Assembly (NCBI GenBank): GCA_035574315.1
Contig: DATLYW010000031.1
Span: forward strand, 1-64,000
Direction of reading: 5' to 3'
Source: Candidatus Zixiibacteriota bacterium
GTDB lineage: Bacteria; Desulfobacterota; Binatia; UBA9968
DNA length: 64,000 bases
In this document: positions 23,676 to 32,887 of the stretch, one piece after another
Numbering within the stretch: position 1 is the stretch's first letter
Layout: the number at the start of each line of letters is the position of its first letter
Notes under the pieces: generated by a model
What the model was told of the DNA's origin: nothing
Seen by the model: the letters and a program-made list of their open reading frames with translations, nothing else
Databases searched by the model: none
Position numbers and translations under genes: made by a program

Positions 23676-25037
23676 CTATTCCGAGGTGCCGAGCTGCGCG
23701 CCTAGGCTGGCGAGCTGTTGCACGAGATAGTTTCCCTGAGCGTTGATCTGGCTCACCAGCGTCTCCAGCACGGTGAACTTGCGGATCAGGTCCTGCTCGA
23801 ACCGCTCCAGCTCGTCTTTCTTTTCAGCGATGCGATCGTCGATTTGCGCGATCGCCTCGCCGGCCCCGTCGATGCGCGCGGTGAGAATGCCGTCGCCGAG
23901 CCGCGTGGCGAGCTCCGCGAAGTCGAGGACGGACTGCGCCAGGCCGTCGGACGGGTCGAGGAAGATGTTCGCCACGCCGCTCAAGTCGGTTTTCAGAGCG
24001 TTCTCGAGCTTCGAGGCGTCCACCGAGAGCGTGCCGTCCTTCTCCGTGGCGACGCCGATATCCGCGAGGATCGAGGGCGTTCCGGCAACCGGCGTGGTGA
24101 TCATCGACTGGAGGTTTCGCCGCAGGGTGCGAAGCGTGGAGTCCCCGATGAGCGGGCCGCCCTGCCTGGTGACGCTGTCGAACTTCGTCTGCTCGTGAAC
24201 GAAGGTCATGATGTCGTTGTACGCGGCGATGAAATCGTTCACCTGCTGCTCGATCGCCTCGATGTCGTAGCTCACCGTGACCTGCACCTCGGTCCCGGGT
24301 GCCGCGCTTTTCAGATCCAGGGTCACCCCGGGGATCACGTCGGACACCACGTTGGCCGCTCGCGTCACGCTGATGCCGTCGACGGTCAGCGTCGCGTCCT
24401 GCGCCGGCTGCGTGACCGTGAAGCCCAGCGGCGTGCCGCCGCTCAAGCCGCTGGCATCTATCGTGACCGCATTGGCGAGCCCGGTCGACTTGCCGCTGAC
24501 GACCAGTCGATAAGACGGCGTGGCATCGGCGTCGACGGTCACGATCGAGGCGGTCACGTCGGCGCCGGAGCCGTTGATCGCGTCGCGCAGCCCGGCGAGC
24601 GTGTTGTTATTCGAATCGATCGGGATGTCGGTGACGGTCGTTCCCACGGTGATCCTCAGCGTGCCGGTCCCGACGGTCGTCGTATCGGTGTCGTCGAAGG
24701 GTGCGGAGGCCAGCGTGGTCGCGCGTGCGAGCGTGTCCACGGTCACCGTGTGGTTGGCCGCCTCGGCGTTGGAGCCCGCGGTCGCGACGAGGATCGTCTC
24801 GTTCGAGCTCGCCGCTTGCTTGACGTAGAAATCCGCCTCGGTCGAAAGCCTGGTCGTGGCGGTTTCGAGGGCGGCGAATTTGCCGCTCAGCTGCTGATAC
24901 AGATCGACCTTCGTCTGGATCGAGCTTTTCTGTCGCTCGAGCAGCGTGATCGAGCGGCGTTCCACCGCGACCAGCGCGTCGATGATGCCGTTGACGTCGA
25001 GACCGGTGGCGAGGCCGGTGAAGTTGATCGTTGCCAT
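23676..25037 (-). CDS. fliD: flagellar filament cap protein FliD
   Basis: 453 aa, within the family range. The start MATINFTGLATGLDVNGIID and the N-terminal coiled coil (VERRSITLLERQKSSIQ), a central variable beta-rich part, and the C-terminal coiled coil with IDDRIAEKKDELERFEQDLIRKF and SQINAQGNYLVQQLA are those of FliD. Five or so copies form the cap under which flagellin folds. It follows flaG by 5 bp. Confidence 0.93.
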   Translation of the reverse strand: MATINFTGLATGLDVNGIIDALVAVERRSITLLERQKSSIQTKVDLYQQLSGKFAALETATTRLSTEADFYVKQAASSNETILVATAGSNAEAANHTVTVDTLARATTLASAPFDDTDTTTVGTGTLRITVGTTVTDIPIDSNNNTLAGLRDAINGSGADVTASIVTVDADATPSYRLVVSGKSTGLANAVTIDASGLSGGTPLGFTVTQPAQDATLTVDGISVTRAANVVSDVIPGVTLDLKSAAPGTEVQVTVSYDIEAIEQQVNDFIAAYNDIMTFVHEQTKFDSVTRQGGPLIGDSTLRTLRRNLQSMITTPVAGTPSILADIGVATEKDGTLSVDASKLENALKTDLSGVANIFLDPSDGLAQSVLDFAELATRLGDGILTARIDGAGEAIAQIDDRIAEKKDELERFEQDLIRKFTVLETLVSQINAQGNYLVQQLASLGAQLGTSE

Positions 25038-25041
25038 CTCC

Positions 25042-25392
25042 CTACGATTCCCTCGAAATGAAAAGGCCCCTGAATTCCCTGAGCATCTCGGTGATCTCGA
25101 TCAGCTCCTCCGGCGGAACCTGCCGGATCAGCTCTCCGGATTCGGCGTCGATCACCTGAACCACCCGGATCCCCGTCTCCTCGTCCTGCGCGAATTTGAG
25201 CCGGACCCGGTGCGAATCGACGAGGACGTTGAGGGAGGTCGGCTCCGGCGGATGCGACCAGCGTTCTCGCTCCGCTTCGGCCGGCGGGTCCGTGGCATCC
25301 GCAACTGGCGGAGATCCCGCGCGCGCTCCAAGTCCTTCGCGCCTTTGCCCGGCGGCCCGGGCGACGAGGTGGGCGGGGTCGACTTTCATCAC
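25042..25392 (-). CDS. flaG: FlaG-family protein
   Basis: 116 aa; the second Met may be the true start. The conserved C-terminal FlaG domain has LNVLVDSHRVRLKFAQDE, then VVQVIDAESGELIRQVPPEE and LREFRGLF. FlaG influences filament length in several polar flagellates. It sits between fliC and fliD, its usual place. The first 50 residues are low-complexity and likely disordered. Confidence 0.88.
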   Translation of the reverse strand: MMKVDPAHLVARAAGQRREGLGARAGSPPVADATDPPAEAERERWSHPPEPTSLNVLVDSHRVRLKFAQDEETGIRVVQVIDAESGELIRQVPPEELIEITEMLREFRGLFISRES

Positions 25393-25464
25393 GCAACCGG
25401 CGCCACGAAAGGGCGAGGAGAGACCGCTAGGCGTCCCTCCTCACCCCAGGGTGGCCTCGTGGAG

Positions 25465-26319
25465 CTAGCTCCCCAGCAAGGAGAGCGCCAGCGACGGAAC
25501 CTGGTTCGCCTGCGCCGCGATCGCCGCGCCGGCTTGCGCCAGGATCTGATACCGGGCGAGCTCCGCCGTCTCCGCGGCGACGTCGACGTCGCGGATGCGG
25601 GAGTTGGCCGCCGAGAGGTTCTCCACCGAGATCGCCAGGCTTCGCGAGGTCGCTTCCAGCCGGTTCTGCACCGCGCCGAGAGCCGCCCGGCTGCTGTTCA
25701 CCGCGTCGATCGCGCTGTCCAGCGTCGTGATCGCGTCGGTGGCACCCGAAGCCGTGGTCAGCGAGAGAGCGGTGAGGTCCAGGCTGCTGCTGCCCAACGC
25801 ACTTGCCTTGAGCGGGTTGATGCTGATCGAGATCGTGTCGTTGCTCGTGGTGCCGATGCCAACCTGCAGAGAGAAGGAGAGCGCCGCTCCCGAGCTGTCG
25901 CCGTTGAGCACCTGCACGCCGTTGAATTTCACGACGGCGGCGATTCGGGTGATTTCCGCGGTCAGCTGGTCGTATTCGGTGTCGATGGCGCCGCGGTCGT
26001 TCGCCGAGATCGTGCCGTTGGCGGACTGCACCGCGAGCTCGCGCAAGCGGATCAGGATGTTGCTCACCTCGTCGTAGCCGCCTTCCGCGACCTGCACCAG
26101 ACTCACGCCGTCCAGGGTGTTGCGCGAAGCTTGGTTGGTCGAGCGGATCTGCGCTTTCAGGCGCTCCGAAATGGCCAGCCCGGCGGCGTCGTCTCCCGCG
26201 CGATTGATGCGAAACCCGGAGGACAGCCGCTCGAGCGATTTGGCGAGGCCGAACTGGGTGTTGCTCAGGTGCCTCTGCGCGTTCAAGGACGCGACGTTCG
26301 TGTTGATGACAATAGCCAT
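25465..26319 (-). CDS. fliC: flagellin
   Basis: 284 aa, a short flagellin with almost only the D0/D1 core. The start at 26319 (GGAGGAAGAAG upstream) gives MAIVINTNVASLNAQRHLSN. The conserved N-terminal GFRINRAGDDAAGLAISERL and the C-terminal ENLSAANSRIRDVDVAAETAEL...ILAQAG are both present. The central domain is reduced, so little surface is left for variable epitopes, though it still has many Ser/Thr that could carry glycans. A good sigma-28 promoter stands upstream. It is the only flagellin gene in the window. Confidence 0.95.
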   Translation of the reverse strand: MAIVINTNVASLNAQRHLSNTQFGLAKSLERLSSGFRINRAGDDAAGLAISERLKAQIRSTNQASRNTLDGVSLVQVAEGGYDEVSNILIRLRELAVQSANGTISANDRGAIDTEYDQLTAEITRIAAVVKFNGVQVLNGDSSGAALSFSLQVGIGTTSNDTISISINPLKASALGSSSLDLTALSLTTASGATDAITTLDSAIDAVNSSRAALGAVQNRLEATSRSLAISVENLSAANSRIRDVDVAAETAELARYQILAQAGAAIAAQANQVPSLALSLLGS

Positions 26320-26433
26320 GAATCTTCTTCCTCCATGATTTTGTTTTGGGGCTTCCCTGCCCCAAGGGAGACGGATCCGCGTAACTCGGCGCTGCTTCCC
26401 CCCTTTCCGTACGACTCGCCGCCTCGTACTATT

Positions 26434-26460
26434 CCATCGACGCCGGGCGGGCAAACTTTA
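26434..26460 (-). promoter_or_regulatory. sigma-28 (FliA) promoter of fliC
   Basis: On the minus strand TAAAGTTT, 11 bp, GTCGATGG: the -35 box is a perfect match to the sigma-28 consensus TAAAGTTT-N11-GCCGATAA and the -10 box fits at five of eight. It is about 115 bp before the flagellin start codon. Confidence 0.85.
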
Positions 26461-26516
26461 GCACCGGGGGCCCGGACAGGACCGCCAGGGGAAGTGGGGA
26501 AAGCCCGCGACGGCCG

Positions 26517-28577
26517 TCAACCCCGGCAAGACCGTTCTTCGCCGCGCGCGACCTCCCGATAGAGCGAGGAGAGCCCTTCCGGATCCAGCCCCTCCTCGGC
26601 CCAGTACGATTCCTGGTCGGGCCACAGATGACCTGTCCACCGGCCGAAGAAAAGCAGCCGGTCGTCAGGGTCGTCGTCGTGCGAGCGGCCGAGGCAAACG
26701 AAAAGACTCTGGGGAGTGTAAGCGACCGTCCACCCTTTACCGCCCGCCCGAAAGCAGAAATCCAGCTCGGACCAGAACGTCCGGTAGCGCTCGTCGAATC
26801 CTCCGGCGGCCTCGAACGCTTCGCGGCGCACCAGCAGGCAGCCCGCCACCGCCCGCATCCGGCGCCTGCGGTGCGCGCCCGTGAAGTTCGCGGGCAGATA
26901 CTGGTAGAGATGAACGGGGGTCAGGTTGGCGTCGAGCGCGATTCCCGCGTGCGCGAGAAGGCTGTCGGCGAAAAGAGCCAGACCGCCGGCGATGCCGGTA
27001 TTCGGGTCACGCTCCAGCTCCTGAAGCAGGCCCTCCAGCCAGCCTTTCTGCGGCACCCAGCCGGGACGCAAGAAGCACAAATACCGGCCGCGCGCTTTTT
27101 CGGCCGCGCGGTTGCAAAGGGCGCCCGGTGTGTCCTGCTCCGAGCGGACGACCGAAACGTCGCCGCCCACGGAGTCCAGCCATTCGGGCTGCCGCTCCGA
27201 GCCCGCAGGCGCCGCGATCATACACTCATAAGACGGTCCGGTATGCTCGGCCACGCCGAGCAGCGTCTCCAACCCCCCCGAGGCGCCCGAGAGCGGCACG
27301 ATGACCGAGCACTGGAAGTCGGCCGCGTTCCTGGTCACGGCTGCGGCGCGCCGGGGCGACTCGCGCGCCGCGAGGATGATTTTCACGGCCGCCACGCAGC
27401 GCTCCACGCTCTTGCCGTCCAGGCGATCGAGGTTGCGCCGGAGGTAGTCATCGACTTTCCGCCTCCGGTCGTCCGGGACGCCGCTTGCGACGGCCCGCTC
27501 GAGCGCCACGGGCAGCTCGGCGAGGCTTGAAACCGGGTCCGCGACGCCTTCGCGGGCGAAGGAGTAGTCCAGTCCGGGCAGCTCGACCTCGATCAGCGGC
27601 TTGCCGAACGCGAGCGCCTCCAGACCGCTCGTGGAGTTGCCGAAAACCACACAGAGGTCGCTCGCCGCCAGAAGCCGGTAGGTGTCGAAGTCCTGGAGCA
27701 CGCGAACATTGTCGAGCGACGCCAGAGCGCGCGAGACCTGCTCGACGGTGAGCTTGTTGGTCACCGGGTGCCATTTGAAGAGGAGGGCCCAGTCGGGGTG
27801 TGCGCGCGCCCAATCGAGCAGAGTCTGCGGAAAGATGAAGCCTTTGTCGTAGCCCAGGCCCGCCATCAGCAACGTTACGATCTTGTCCTCGCGGCGGATC
27901 CGAAGCTCGTGCCGGGTTCTCTCGATCGCCTCGCGGCTGCGCTCGCGCTCGAGGACGGCGTGCAGATGCGTGTTGCCGACGACGAAGATCTTTTCCGCGC
28001 TCCCTCCCGAGCGGACCAGAACCTCGCGCGTGGCCTCGCCCCAAACCAGGCAAGCGCTGCTGTATTCGGTGTGGAACCGGTAGACCGCCGCCGGCGCGTA
28101 GTAGAGCCCTTCCTGCATGGTCACGAATGGGACGCCGAACTCGTGCGAAAGATAACCGAGCATCTTTCCCCAGCTGTTGAGCTCGTGCAGCGCGAGCACA
28201 AGATCCGGCTTTTCCGCCTCGAACATCCTCCGGAACAGGTAGAAGTTCTCGGTGTGCGCTCTGAGCGTTTTGTCCTGAACCGGCAGCGTGAAGTGATGCA
28301 GCACCTCGGCCGCGAGGAACTTCTCTCTCCAGGCAGCGCGCACCCGTCGGTAAGCCTCGTCGATGACGGCGGCGACCGCCGGATCGAGATAGGCCTGCGT
28401 GTGAACGTAGGGAAGACCCTCTTCTTGGAGCGTCAGCTCGAAGGGCATCTCGGCCGGCGCGGTGAGATATTTCACCTCCATCCCCTGCCGCTCCAGCTCG
28501 CGCGTGACGGGCAGGAGAAAGCGGCTGTGGTGCTTGAGCGCGAGAAAGCAAAAGGCCTTTTTGCCGCTAAGCTCCAT
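26517..28577 (-). CDS. two-domain glycosyltransferase (GT-B-like plus GT2)
   Basis: 686 aa. The N-terminal part (1-400) resembles GT-B/epimerase-fold transferases: FLALKHHSRFLLPV, TMQEGLYY, VVGNTHLHAVL, WHPVTNK and FGNSTSGLEALAFGKPLIEVE, the nucleotide-sugar-binding end. From about 420 a GT-A (family 2) domain follows: CSVIVPLSGASG, RGRYLCFLRPGW, GCLLVRREAFEAAGGFDE and FWSELDFCFR. It is the last gene before flagellin and overlaps the preceding gene by 11 bp. It is a candidate transferase for the flagellin glycan, but this is an inference from position; no Maf-type transferase is seen. Confidence 0.75.
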   Translation of the reverse strand: MELSGKKAFCFLALKHHSRFLLPVTRELERQGMEVKYLTAPAEMPFELTLQEEGLPYVHTQAYLDPAVAAVIDEAYRRVRAAWREKFLAAEVLHHFTLPVQDKTLRAHTENFYLFRRMFEAEKPDLVLALHELNSWGKMLGYLSHEFGVPFVTMQEGLYYAPAAVYRFHTEYSSACLVWGEATREVLVRSGGSAEKIFVVGNTHLHAVLERERSREAIERTRHELRIRREDKIVTLLMAGLGYDKGFIFPQTLLDWARAHPDWALLFKWHPVTNKLTVEQVSRALASLDNVRVLQDFDTYRLLAASDLCVVFGNSTSGLEALAFGKPLIEVELPGLDYSFAREGVADPVSSLAELPVALERAVASGVPDDRRRKVDDYLRRNLDRLDGKSVERCVAAVKIILAARESPRRAAAVTRNAADFQCSVIVPLSGASGGLETLLGVAEHTGPSYECMIAAPAGSERQPEWLDSVGGDVSVVRSEQDTPGALCNRAAEKARGRYLCFLRPGWVPQKGWLEGLLQELERDPNTGIAGGLALFADSLLAHAGIALDANLTPVHLYQYLPANFTGAHRRRRMRAVAGCLLVRREAFEAAGGFDERYRTFWSELDFCFRAGGKGWTVAYTPQSLFVCLGRSHDDDPDDRLLFFGRWTGHLWPDQESYWAEEGLDPEGLSSLYREVARGEERSCRG

Positions 28578-29793
28578 GGCTCACCCCGTTTTCCCGCGAC
28601 GCCGCGCCGGCGCCGAGGGTCTCGGTCAAAACCTCGCCCAGGCTCCGGCGCGTCAGAACTTTCTTTTCCACCCACGACCGCACCGCGCGCATCGCCAGGG
28701 ACGGAATCGGCTCGACCAGCAGATGGTCGTTGACCCAGACGCGCTCGCCCCATCCCTGGCAGACCGCCGTGAACTTGCCGTAGCTCGCCGCCAGCTCCGT
28801 GAAGACCGAGTGGGCCGGTGCCAGGACGACGTCGGAGAGCAAAAGCGGCCAGAGCCATCCGCCCTGATCGTCGACGATCACGCGCGGCAACGATCCGACC
28901 TCGTCCCGGTACACCCGGGACGCGATTTCTCTTTCTCTGAGCCCCTGCCGCGCGATGTTGGGGTCGGCGCGCAGGATCACCGTGAAGGGGAACGGCAGAG
29001 ACCTGAGCGCCGCCAGCAGGCGCCGGATCTCGTGGACGAATGCCACGTGATGGGGAATCAGAATCACCACGTTGCCGCGCGGCGCGTCAAACTTGCGGCG
29101 GATCGCCTCTTCCTGGCCGAAAAAGTCGTCCCAGTAGGGATCGGCGCGGCAGGTCAGCAGATAGCTTTCTTCCGGCGGCAGCACGAATGTGCGCTCCGGA
29201 GGCGCCAGCTCTTCCCGCAGGACGAAACTCTTCGCGAAATCGCTCTTGAGCGCGTAGCTGTCGGCGAGCGAGGCAGCGAGCGTCTGCTTGTTTCCGAGCA
29301 GAGAGACCTCGAGGCCGACGACCGGCCAGCGCTTCCTGCGGGCCTGCAACAGCAGCGCGCTGTAGAGCCGGGATGCGCGCATCGAGTTGTTGTCGACGCC
29401 CATGAGCGGGCAGACCAGAAGGTCGGCCCGCTCGGGCGGCGCCGGGTGGCTCACCACCTCCAGACAGCCGAGGTAATCGTCCATGGCCATCACCTTCCAG
29501 ACGGGCAGGTTGCTTTCCGGGAAGACCACGTCGCGCGTGAGCCTGATCATCAGGTCGGTCATCGCCAGCGAGTGCTCGGGGATGAGCGGCAGCGGCTCTC
29601 CCGGCAGGCAGTGAGACTCGATCCCGTCGGCGGCGAATGCGCCGCAGATTTCCGGGTCATGGCTGATCACGCCGACCGCGAACCGTCCGCCGGCTGCGAC
29701 CCGCCGGACCACCCGGTGGAACTTGCCCCGCGTGTACTTCCAATCCGCGTCGCCGATCGCGAACAGCACCTTGGGGCGGGCATCCTCTTTCAT
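28567..29793 (-). CDS. hypothetical protein of the flagellar glycosylation block (GT-B-like fold possible)
   Basis: 408 aa from the ATG at 29793, just after the upstream gene. No family is assigned with certainty. The order of alternating strands and helices (KVLFAIGDADWKYTRGKFHRVV, then NVVILIPHHVAF, VILRADPN, RVIVDDQGG and DVVLAPAHSVFTELAASYGK, the last like the donor-binding end of GT-B enzymes) suggests a glycosyltransferase or nucleotide-sugar protein. It lies between the cytidylyltransferase fusion and the two-domain transferase, overlapping the latter by 11 bp. Confidence 0.55.
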   Translation of the reverse strand: MKEDARPKVLFAIGDADWKYTRGKFHRVVRRVAAGGRFAVGVISHDPEICGAFAADGIESHCLPGEPLPLIPEHSLAMTDLMIRLTRDVVFPESNLPVWKVMAMDDYLGCLEVVSHPAPPERADLLVCPLMGVDNNSMRASRLYSALLLQARRKRWPVVGLEVSLLGNKQTLAASLADSYALKSDFAKSFVLREELAPPERTFVLPPEESYLLTCRADPYWDDFFGQEEAIRRKFDAPRGNVVILIPHHVAFVHEIRRLLAALRSLPFPFTVILRADPNIARQGLREREIASRVYRDEVGSLPRVIVDDQGGWLWPLLLSDVVLAPAHSVFTELAASYGKFTAVCQGWGERVWVNDHLLVEPIPSLAMRAVRSWVEKKVLTRRSLGEVLTETLGAGAASRENGVSHGA

Positions 29794-29810
29794 CGCTCCT
29801 CCAGATCCGG

Positions 29811-31868
29811 CTAAGGCTTGCGGAAGACCGGCTCGACCATCGCGCCTTCGAGCCGCTCGCGTACGTTCCCGCGCTCGACCGCGTCGGCCAGGATCTCCAT
29901 CGCCGCGCGGTACACCCGCAGTGTGGCGTCGATGTCCGCGGGCGTATGGCTGAAACAGATATTTTGCACCCCGGAAAAGAGAACGCCGCGCTTCAAGCAT
30001 TCCTGCATGAAGAGGCTCTTCATCGCCAGCGACTCGCTGCCGTCCGCGTCGCGAAACACCACGACCGTGTGCGGCGGCAAGCCGAGACAGTCCGTCGACG
30101 ATTCCATGCCGTACTCCCGAGCCAGCACCCGATAGCCGTCCCTGAGCCTGCGGCCCTGCTCCCAGAGGTGGGCGATCACGTTTTTTTGCCGCAGCTCGCC
30201 GATCGTCGCCTTGGCCGCCGCCAGCGATGCGGCTTCGCCGCCGAAGGTGAAGGAGAAAAACACCTCGTCGAACAGCCGCATCACGTCGCCCCGCCCGACG
30301 ATCGCGGAAAGGGGAAAGCCGTTGGCCATCGCCTTGCCGAAGCAGGCGAGATCGGGAATGACGCCGTAGCGCTGCTGGGCCCCGCCGAGCGCGACGCGGA
30401 AGCCTGTGACCACCTCGTCGAAGATCAAGAGCGCGCCGTGGCGCCGCGCCAGCGCCTGAACGTCGTGCAGGAAACCGCTCGCGGGCTCCTGCACGCCGAC
30501 GGGCTCCATGATCACGGCGGCGATCTCGCCGGGGTACTCGGAGAAGCAGCGGGCGAGGCTCTCCGGGTTGTTGTATTCGAAGGTCAGGGTCAGCTCCTGC
30601 ACCGCTTTCGGCACTCCGCGGCGACGCGTCGTGGTGCCGATGTACCAATCCTGCCAGCCGTGATAGCCGCAGCAGGCGACGCGATCGCGCCCGGTATAGG
30701 CGCGCGCCACCCGGACCGCCGCGGCCGTGACGTCGGAGCCGTTCTTGCCGAAGCGCACCATCTCGGCGCAGGGCACGAGCTCCGTGAGGATCTCGGCGAC
30801 CTCCAGCTCGAGCGGATGCGGCAGCGAAAAGGCCGTGCCGCCGCGGAGCTGGCGGATGACCGCCTCGGTCACGACGGGATAGTCGTGGCCGAGAACGACC
30901 GGCCCGAGCCCCATCGGGTAATCGATGTACTCGTTACCGTCCACGTCCCAGACGCGGCTGCCTCGCCCCCGCGCGAGAAACACCGGCGCGACCCCTTGCA
31001 CGAACTGCGACGGCCCCTTGCTGAAGGTCTGCGAGCACGACGGGATCAACGCTTCCGCTCTGCGCTTGAGCCGAAGCGACTTCTCGATCGCTCGCGCCTT
31101 CGCTGGCATCGCCGGCTCGCGCGCGAGCGATCGGTAATAGCCGACGTTGCGGACCCCGCCGTTCACCCGGGCGAGCGAGGGATCGGCGTCCATCGCCGCC
31201 AGGACGTCGCGCCAGCCGAAATCGGCGCCCGGACCGAGCCGAGCGTAGATCGCCCGCACGAACTCCAGATCGCCGGCCTCGTCGACCGTCCAGCGCTGCC
31301 GGGCGAGCTCTCGGCCGTGCTCGCATTCCACGTTGCGCAGGCGGAAACGTCCCGAGCAGCGCAGGTACGGCGTGACGTGCTCGCGCTCGGCGGGAAAGCG
31401 CGCTTCCCGCCACGCGGCCTCCAGGGCCGCGAAAGAAAAGACCTCGGTGTCCAGCCCGTCAGGGTAGGTCGGAAGGATCGTGTTCGAAGCATAGTCGCAA
31501 TCGCCGGCGAGATAGGCGGCGATCACGCGGTCCATCACCTCCGGATCGATCAGGGGACAGTCGGCGGTGACGCGCACGATCGCGTCGGCGCCGCGTGCCC
31601 GCGCCGCGCGATAGAAGCGGTCCAGCACATCCGCTTCGCTGCCGCGAAAGAGATCGAGCCCCCGCCGCTCGCAGAAATCCGCGATGGCGTCGTCGGACGG
31701 CGCGCTCGAGGTCGCCACCACGATTCCGTCGACGTGTCGAGCGCGCCCGACCCGCGCCACCACTCGAGCGAGCATCGGCTCGCCTTCGATATCGGCGAGC
31801 GTCTTGCCGGGCAGCCGGCGCGATCCCATGCGGGCCTGCACGATCGCTAGAACGCCCCTGGGCTGCAC
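29811..31868 (-). CDS. fused SpsF-type cytidylyltransferase and class III aminotransferase
   Basis: 685 aa. Residues 1-245 are an SpsF/KdsB-like nucleotidyltransferase: GVLAIVQARMGSRRLPGKTL (P-loop-like start), VRVTADCPLIDPEVMDR and DTEVFSF. From about 270 to 670 there is a PLP class III aminotransferase of the glutamate-1-semialdehyde-aminomutase type: WDVDGNEYIDYPMG, YHGWQDWY, LLIFDEVVTGFR and the PLP Lys in CFGKAMANG. In other bacteria these occur as neighbouring genes for surface sugars; here they are one polypeptide. The cytidylyl part could supply the CMP-activation step otherwise missing from the Pse set, but SpsF is not PseF, so this is open. Confidence 0.82.
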   Translation of the reverse strand: MQPRGVLAIVQARMGSRRLPGKTLADIEGEPMLARVVARVGRARHVDGIVVATSSAPSDDAIADFCERRGLDLFRGSEADVLDRFYRAARARGADAIVRVTADCPLIDPEVMDRVIAAYLAGDCDYASNTILPTYPDGLDTEVFSFAALEAAWREARFPAEREHVTPYLRCSGRFRLRNVECEHGRELARQRWTVDEAGDLEFVRAIYARLGPGADFGWRDVLAAMDADPSLARVNGGVRNVGYYRSLAREPAMPAKARAIEKSLRLKRRAEALIPSCSQTFSKGPSQFVQGVAPVFLARGRGSRVWDVDGNEYIDYPMGLGPVVLGHDYPVVTEAVIRQLRGGTAFSLPHPLELEVAEILTELVPCAEMVRFGKNGSDVTAAAVRVARAYTGRDRVACCGYHGWQDWYIGTTTRRRGVPKAVQELTLTFEYNNPESLARCFSEYPGEIAAVIMEPVGVQEPASGFLHDVQALARRHGALLIFDEVVTGFRVALGGAQQRYGVIPDLACFGKAMANGFPLSAIVGRGDVMRLFDEVFFSFTFGGEAASLAAAKATIGELRQKNVIAHLWEQGRRLRDGYRVLAREYGMESSTDCLGLPPHTVVVFRDADGSESLAMKSLFMQECLKRGVLFSGVQNICFSHTPADIDATLRVYRAAMEILADAVERGNVRERLEGAMVEPVFRKP

Positions 31869-32887
31869 GTTCCGCTCCTTTCCCGCACGCCTCGCCGCGC
31901 GGCGATCTTGGCTGCGAGCGCGATCTCGAGCACTCGCGCGGCTTCAAACGCGTCCAGAGCCGGTTTTTCCTTGCGCTCGAGGCAGCGAAGGAAATGCTCC
32001 ATCTCGTCGAGGTACATGCGATTGGGCTCCCAGCCGGGCGGATTGGAGAACAGCCGCCAGCGGCCGCTGCGTGCCGAATACCAGCGCACCTCTCCGGCGG
32101 TATAATCCCAGCGGATCGTGCCCTCGTCGCCGATGATCTGGCACGTCCGGCTGTAAGCCCTCTGAATGTAGTCGAGGTGAATTTCACCCAGCGCTCCTCC
32201 GGCGAAACGGAGCAGCAGCGCCGCCACATCCTCGGTGTCGATCTCGAGGCGGCTGAGCTTCGCAGCCATGGCGGTCACCGCCGTCACCTCGCCCAGAAGC
32301 CAGCGCGCGTAGTCGATCTCGTGGATCGCATCCAGGATCACGCCACCGCCGAGCGCCCGCCGCGCGCTGTAGCCTCGGCGGTAATCCTCGCCGGGATGCC
32401 AGTCCGGCAGGTACTGTCCGGCCTCGATCCGGGCCGCCGCCACCCGCCCGACGGCCTCCTTCGCGAGCAGCCGCTTCACCTGGCTCAATCCCGGGTGGAA
32501 GCGGAGATTGCAGCCCACCAGGGTGACGATGTCCCTCCGGCGCACCTCCGCCAGCAACCGGTCGACGTTCCGCGCCGTGTGTGAAAGCGGCTTCTCGATG
32601 AACAAATGGATTCCCCGGCGCGCGGCCTCGAGGGCAAGCTCGACGTGAAACGCCGTCGGGACCGCGACCACGCACGCCGCGGGTCGCTCCTCCCAAGCCT
32701 CCTCCAGCTTCTTGACGGCCTTGACGCCGAAGGCGGCCGCCGCCTCCCCCCGGCGTGCGGGCGCGACATCGAACACGACGATCTCGCGCGCCCCGAGAGC
32801 CCGAAGGTTGCGGATGTGGCGCTTGCCGATCGAGCCGCAGCCGAGGACCAGAAACCGTTGCGGAATGGTTCTACCGTTCGCTCGCAT
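31847..32887 (-). CDS. Gfo/Idh/MocA-family oxidoreductase
   Basis: 346 aa. The N-terminal Rossmann fold has FLVLGCGSIGKRHIRNL (GxGxxG) and the family CVVAVPTAFH and IHLFIEKPLSH (EKP) motifs. The C-terminal alpha/beta domain has GGGVILDAIHEIDYARWLLGE. Such NAD(P)-dependent enzymes oxidise or reduce sugars and nucleotide sugars. It overlaps both neighbours (22 bp with the fusion gene, 17 bp with the methyltransferase), showing tight operon coupling. Confidence 0.85.
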   Translation of the reverse strand: MRANGRTIPQRFLVLGCGSIGKRHIRNLRALGAREIVVFDVAPARRGEAAAAFGVKAVKKLEEAWEERPAACVVAVPTAFHVELALEAARRGIHLFIEKPLSHTARNVDRLLAEVRRRDIVTLVGCNLRFHPGLSQVKRLLAKEAVGRVAAARIEAGQYLPDWHPGEDYRRGYSARRALGGGVILDAIHEIDYARWLLGEVTAVTAMAAKLSRLEIDTEDVAALLLRFAGGALGEIHLDYIQRAYSRTCQIIGDEGTIRWDYTAGEVRWYSARSGRWRLFSNPPGWEPNRMYLDEMEHFLRCLERKEKPALDAFEAARVLEIALAAKIAARRGVRERSGTCSPGAF

